Shown piece by piece: positions 60,345 to 64,000 of a DNA stretch of 64,000 nucleotides; the first letter of the stretch is position 1, and the number at the start of each line of letters is the position of its first letter. The notes beneath the pieces are model-generated. The model had not been told where the DNA came from. It saw only the letters and a program-made list of their open reading frames with translations, and ran no database searches. The DNA is from JAHEJX01 sp041605955 (GTDB taxonomy: Bacteria; Actinomycetota; Acidimicrobiia; Spongiisociales; UBA5794), in assembly GCA_041605955.1 (NCBI GenBank), contig JBFIXI010000004.1, forward strand, positions 1 to 64,000, written 5' to 3'. A program made the position numbers and the translations under genes.

Positions 60345-61108
60345 GGCTCGTGGTCCTGGGGGATCCCGTCGACCACTCGCTATCTCCGGACCTCCACAAT
60401 GCGGCGCTGCGGACCACCGGCTTGATCGGGAGCTATGAGCGCCGCCGAGTCGACGCGGCAGGGATGGCGGCGGCGGTCGAAGACATCAGGCAGGGTCGGC
60501 TGGACGGCGCCAACGTGACGATGCCGCACAAAGCTCTGGCCGCCGAGCTGGCAGATCGACTCGCCGTCTCTGCGGAGAAGGCAGGCGCGGTCAACACGCT
60601 CGTGCGCGTGGCGGGGCACGCAGTGGGCCACAACACGGACATCGCCGGCATCCATGCTGCCTGGCGCGAAGCCGGGCTTCCCGACGGTCCGGTCCTGGTG
60701 CTGGGGGCCGGCGGCGCCGCCGCGGCCGCACTGATCGCGCTAGAGGAAATGCCGTTGAGCCTGTCGTCTCGTCGTCCCGAGAAGGCACGAGAGCTGATCG
60801 CTCAAACGGGGATCGCGGCCAGCGTGATGGCCTGGGGGAGCTCACTCCAGGACGCGGTTGTTGTCAACGCGACCCCGCTCGGGATGGAAGGCGAGACTCT
60901 TCCACCCGGGGTGCTGGATGAGGCCTGCGGCCTGTTCGACATGGCGTATGGCCGCCAGTCCACTCCGGCTGTCGAGGCTATGCGGCAGGGCGGGCGTCCA
61001 GTAGCGGACGGGCCGGCGATGCTGTTACACCAAGCGGCCGCCGCGTTCGAGCTGTGGACGGGCCACCGGGCTCCCCTCGAAGCGATGCGACAAGCCCTCG
61101 AGGCCTGA
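60341..61108 (+). CDS. aroE: shikimate dehydrogenase
   Basis: A 255-aa enzyme: GDPVDHSLSPDLHNAA binds shikimate, NVTMPHK has the catalytic Lys, AGAVNTL and GHNTDIAG follow, and VLGAGGAAAAA binds NADP. The start is a GTG at 60341 overlapping the mltG stop (GTGA). The open frame upstream to 60152 is in mltG sequence. It ends the shared gene block. Confidence 0.92.
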   Translation: MRLVVLGDPVDHSLSPDLHNAALRTTGLIGSYERRRVDAAGMAAAVEDIRQGRLDGANVTMPHKALAAELADRLAVSAEKAGAVNTLVRVAGHAVGHNTDIAGIHAAWREAGLPDGPVLVLGAGGAAAAALIALEEMPLSLSSRRPEKARELIAQTGIAASVMAWGSSLQDAVVVNATPLGMEGETLPPGVLDEACGLFDMAYGRQSTPAVEAMRQGGRPVADGPAMLLHQAAAAFELWTGHRAPLEAMRQALEA

Positions 61109-61127
61109 GGCTCCGCGACCACAAACC

Positions 61128-61149
61128 GGGGCGACCAGGCAGCCGCCCC
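61128..61149 (+). terminator. weak hairpin after aroE
   Basis: GGGGCG (61128-61133) pairs with CGCCCC (61144-61149) around a 10-nt loop, 20 bp after the aroE stop. There is no U-tract. It may end the alaS-ruvX-mltG-aroE unit ahead of the separate pilB promoter. Confidence 0.3.
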
Positions 61150-61178
61150 ACCGGCCGGGAAACGTTGGGTACATAGGC

Positions 61179-61207
61179 CTCAAGCCCGGTTCCGGGCCTG
61201 CCGATTT
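61179..61207 (+). promoter_or_regulatory. sigma-28/WhiG-like promoter of pilB
   Basis: CTCAAG (61179-61184), a 15-nt spacer, then GCCGATTT (61200-61207), the same arrangement as upstream of the minor-pilin operon. The spacer contains the inverted repeat GCCCGG-TT-CCGGGC, beginning at the last base of the upstream box, which may be an operator. The predicted start near 61214 leaves a leader of about 50 nt with a GAAGAGGAG ribosome site before the TTG at 61264. Confidence 0.5.
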
Positions 61208-61263
61208 TGGGACTAGACACGTTCGGATCCATGCTCTACCGCCGCGAAGAGGAGTAACCGCCG

Positions 61264-62937
61264 TTGAGCGGACATACCCGCCATCTCGGGGCCCTGTTAC
61301 TCGAGGAGGGCCTGGTCACAGCCGACCAGCTCGAAGCGGCCGTCGATTCACAGCAGGAGTCCGGCCTGCCGCTGGGGCAAGTCCTGATCGAGCACGGCGT
61401 CCTGACGGAGGCGCAGCTAGTACGGGCGCTCGGCGACCAGATCGGAGTCGAGTACGTCGACTTGGGAGCCACATCCGTTGACCCGGCGGCAGTAGCTGCG
61501 GTTCCCGACTACCTCGTTCGCCGCTATACGTTGCTCCCGATAGCGTTCGATGACGAGCAGCGGCTGGTGGTGGCGATGGCCGACCCGGCCAACGTGCTCG
61601 CCGTCGATGACCTGCGCGCCGTCTCTGGGTACGAGATCGTTCCCCGGGTCGCCATCCGCGGCGATCTGGAGGAGGCCATTCGGCGCCAGGCCCGATTCGA
61701 GGAGTCGGTCAGCGATCTGGCGGAGCTGGCCGCTGAGGAGAGCGAGGCCGATGATCTCGTCGGACTCGACGTTGCTGCCGAGGATGCGCCCGTCATCAAG
61801 TTGGTGAATACGATCGTCACCCGGGCAGTCAATGAGCGGGCCTCCGATATTCACCTCGAGCCGGGGGAGAAGGAGCTCCGGGTCAGGTTTCGCATCGACG
61901 GAGTACTGCATGACGTGATGACCGCTCCCCGCAGTATCTCGAATGCGGTGGTCAGCCGGGTCAAGATCATGGCTGACCTCAACATCGCGGAACGCCGTAT
62001 ACCCCAGGACGGGCGCATCAGTCTGCTGGTGGCGGGCAAGCCGATCGACTTGCGGGCGGCAACTCTGCCGGCCATCTTCGGAGAGAAGGTCGTTCTCCGC
62101 ATCCTCGACAAGTCGGCCGGTGTCGGCCAGCTCAGTGAGCTGGGCTTCAGCGAGTACAACCTGAAACGCTACGAGTCGGCGTATAGCAAGCCGTATGGTG
62201 CCATTCTCGTCACCGGGCCTACCGGCTCGGGCAAGACGACGACCCTGTACTCGACCCTGGGGATCCTCAACCGCCCCGAAGTGAACATCATCACCGTCGA
62301 GGATCCCGTTGAGTATCGGCTGCCCGGTATCACCCAAGTGCAGGTGAACCGCAAGGCCGGGCTGCTCTTTGCCAATGCCCTCAAGTCGATTCTGCGTGCC
62401 GACCCCGACGTAGTTCTCATCGGCGAGGTGCGCGATTCAGAGACCGCCCAGATCGCCGTCGAAGCAGCTCTCACCGGTCACCTCGTGCTGACCACGCTCC
62501 ACACCAACGACGCCCCTTCCAGCATCGGGCGGCTGCTCGACATGAGCGTGGAGCCGTTCCTCGTCGGGTCTTCGATCGACGCGGTGCTGGCACAGCGGCT
62601 CGCCCGGCGGTTGTGCGAGCGGTGCCGGGTTCCCCACGATCCGGATCGGGCCGGGCTGCAGAATCTCGGCTGGAATGCCGAATGGGGATACGAGGGGATC
62701 TACCGAGCCGAAGGTTGCGGCGCTTGCTCGCACACGGGGTTCAAGGGTCGAATCTCCATTAATGAGGTGATGCTGATCAACGAGGAAATCCAGCACATGA
62801 TTGTAGAGCGAGCGTCGGCCGATCAGATCGCCAAGGCCGCCGTCGCGGAGGGAATGCGCACGTTGCGTGAGGACGGGCTCGACAAGGTGCGTCGCGGCCT
62901 GACTTCGATCGAAGAGATCTTGCGAGTCATCGTCTGA
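61264..62937 (+). CDS. pilB: type IV pilus assembly ATPase PilB with MshEN domain
   Basis: A 557-aa GspE/PilB ATPase. The N-terminal MshEN domain carries two copies of the c-di-GMP-binding pattern: RHLGALLLEEGLVTADQL and LPLGQVLIEHGVLTEAQL. The motor has Walker A TGPTGSGKTTTLYS (about 317-326), an Asp box (EDPVEYRLPG), Walker B GEVRDSETAQIA (about 387) and the zinc tetracysteine motif CERC...CGAC (about 457-490). It drives pilus extension. The TTG start has GAAGAGGAG at good spacing and follows a sigma-28-like promoter. pilT follows after 26 bp. Confidence 0.92.
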   Translation: MSGHTRHLGALLLEEGLVTADQLEAAVDSQQESGLPLGQVLIEHGVLTEAQLVRALGDQIGVEYVDLGATSVDPAAVAAVPDYLVRRYTLLPIAFDDEQRLVVAMADPANVLAVDDLRAVSGYEIVPRVAIRGDLEEAIRRQARFEESVSDLAELAAEESEADDLVGLDVAAEDAPVIKLVNTIVTRAVNERASDIHLEPGEKELRVRFRIDGVLHDVMTAPRSISNAVVSRVKIMADLNIAERRIPQDGRISLLVAGKPIDLRAATLPAIFGEKVVLRILDKSAGVGQLSELGFSEYNLKRYESAYSKPYGAILVTGPTGSGKTTTLYSTLGILNRPEVNIITVEDPVEYRLPGITQVQVNRKAGLLFANALKSILRADPDVVLIGEVRDSETAQIAVEAALTGHLVLTTLHTNDAPSSIGRLLDMSVEPFLVGSSIDAVLAQRLARRLCERCRVPHDPDRAGLQNLGWNAEWGYEGIYRAEGCGACSHTGFKGRISINEVMLINEEIQHMIVERASADQIAKAAVAEGMRTLREDGLDKVRRGLTSIEEILRVIV

Positions 62938-62963
62938 CACCAAAGAGCAATGGGAGCCACTGA

Positions 62964-64000
<1,037 letters not shown>

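Overview
The window is high-GC, densely coded DNA with many GTG starts, 1-14 bp gene overlaps and short gaps. Several gene families point to an actinobacterium: mycothiol synthase (MshD), a proteasome activator (Bpa) ending in GQYL, a phosphatidylinositol-mannoside style trio (CDP-alcohol phosphatidyltransferase, PatA-like acyltransferase, PimA-like glycosyltransferase), DivIVA, and bacterial-type tRNA synthetases in mycobacterial order. Thr-rich linkers and type IV pilus genes suggest a deep lineage such as Acidimicrobiia; that placement is inference. No tRNA, rRNA, CRISPR array, insertion sequence or prophage was recognised.

Positions 1 to about 24 kb form a mosaic of short transcription units on both strands. 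They include two exported RTX-like repeat proteins, a membrane-anchored alpha/beta hydrolase, a Tat-exported cyclase, an M20 peptidase, a GAF histidine kinase, small membrane proteins, an SDR, a DUF2071 protein, a lone CDP-alcohol phosphatidyltransferase, a LON-domain protein, an EEP hydrolase and a class-V PLP enzyme. Next come an interrupted bpa gene, a glycosyltransferase with a hexapeptide acetyltransferase, an enolase-superfamily enzyme, a membrane acyltransferase, a C26 amidohydrolase, an orphan Flp pilin with a structured leader, DivIVA, a patatin, MshD and a kinase-fold protein lacking its catalytic aspartates.

From thrS (24.0 kb) to aroE (61.1 kb) almost everything is on the + strand and follows the order I recall from Mycobacterium: thrS, pgsA-patA-pimA, pdxS-pdxT, yebC, ruvC-ruvA-ruvB, yajC-secD-secF, apt, relA, MBL hydrolase, aspS, rarA, hisS, alaS, ruvX, mltG, aroE (hisS is placed differently). 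It also keeps queA-tgt between ruvB and yajC, the arrangement common in other bacteria. An RND transporter and citrate synthase follow thrS, and a three-gene minor-pilin operon (46.8-50.6 kb) sits between relA and the MBL hydrolase.

The right edge begins a type IV pilus locus: pilB and the start of a pilT with an N-terminal MshEN-like domain. The pilin operon and pilB are both preceded by a sigma-28/WhiG-like promoter with identical 15-nt spacing. PilB has an MshEN domain of the c-di-GMP-binding type, and the Flp pilin leader has some resemblance to a c-di-GMP-I riboswitch. Together these suggest a pilus regulon under an alternative sigma factor and possibly c-di-GMP. The most striking single observation is bpa: its Shine-Dalgarno, start and conserved N-terminus are intact and collinear with the rest of the protein, but one in-frame TAA interrupts the reading frame at codon 18.
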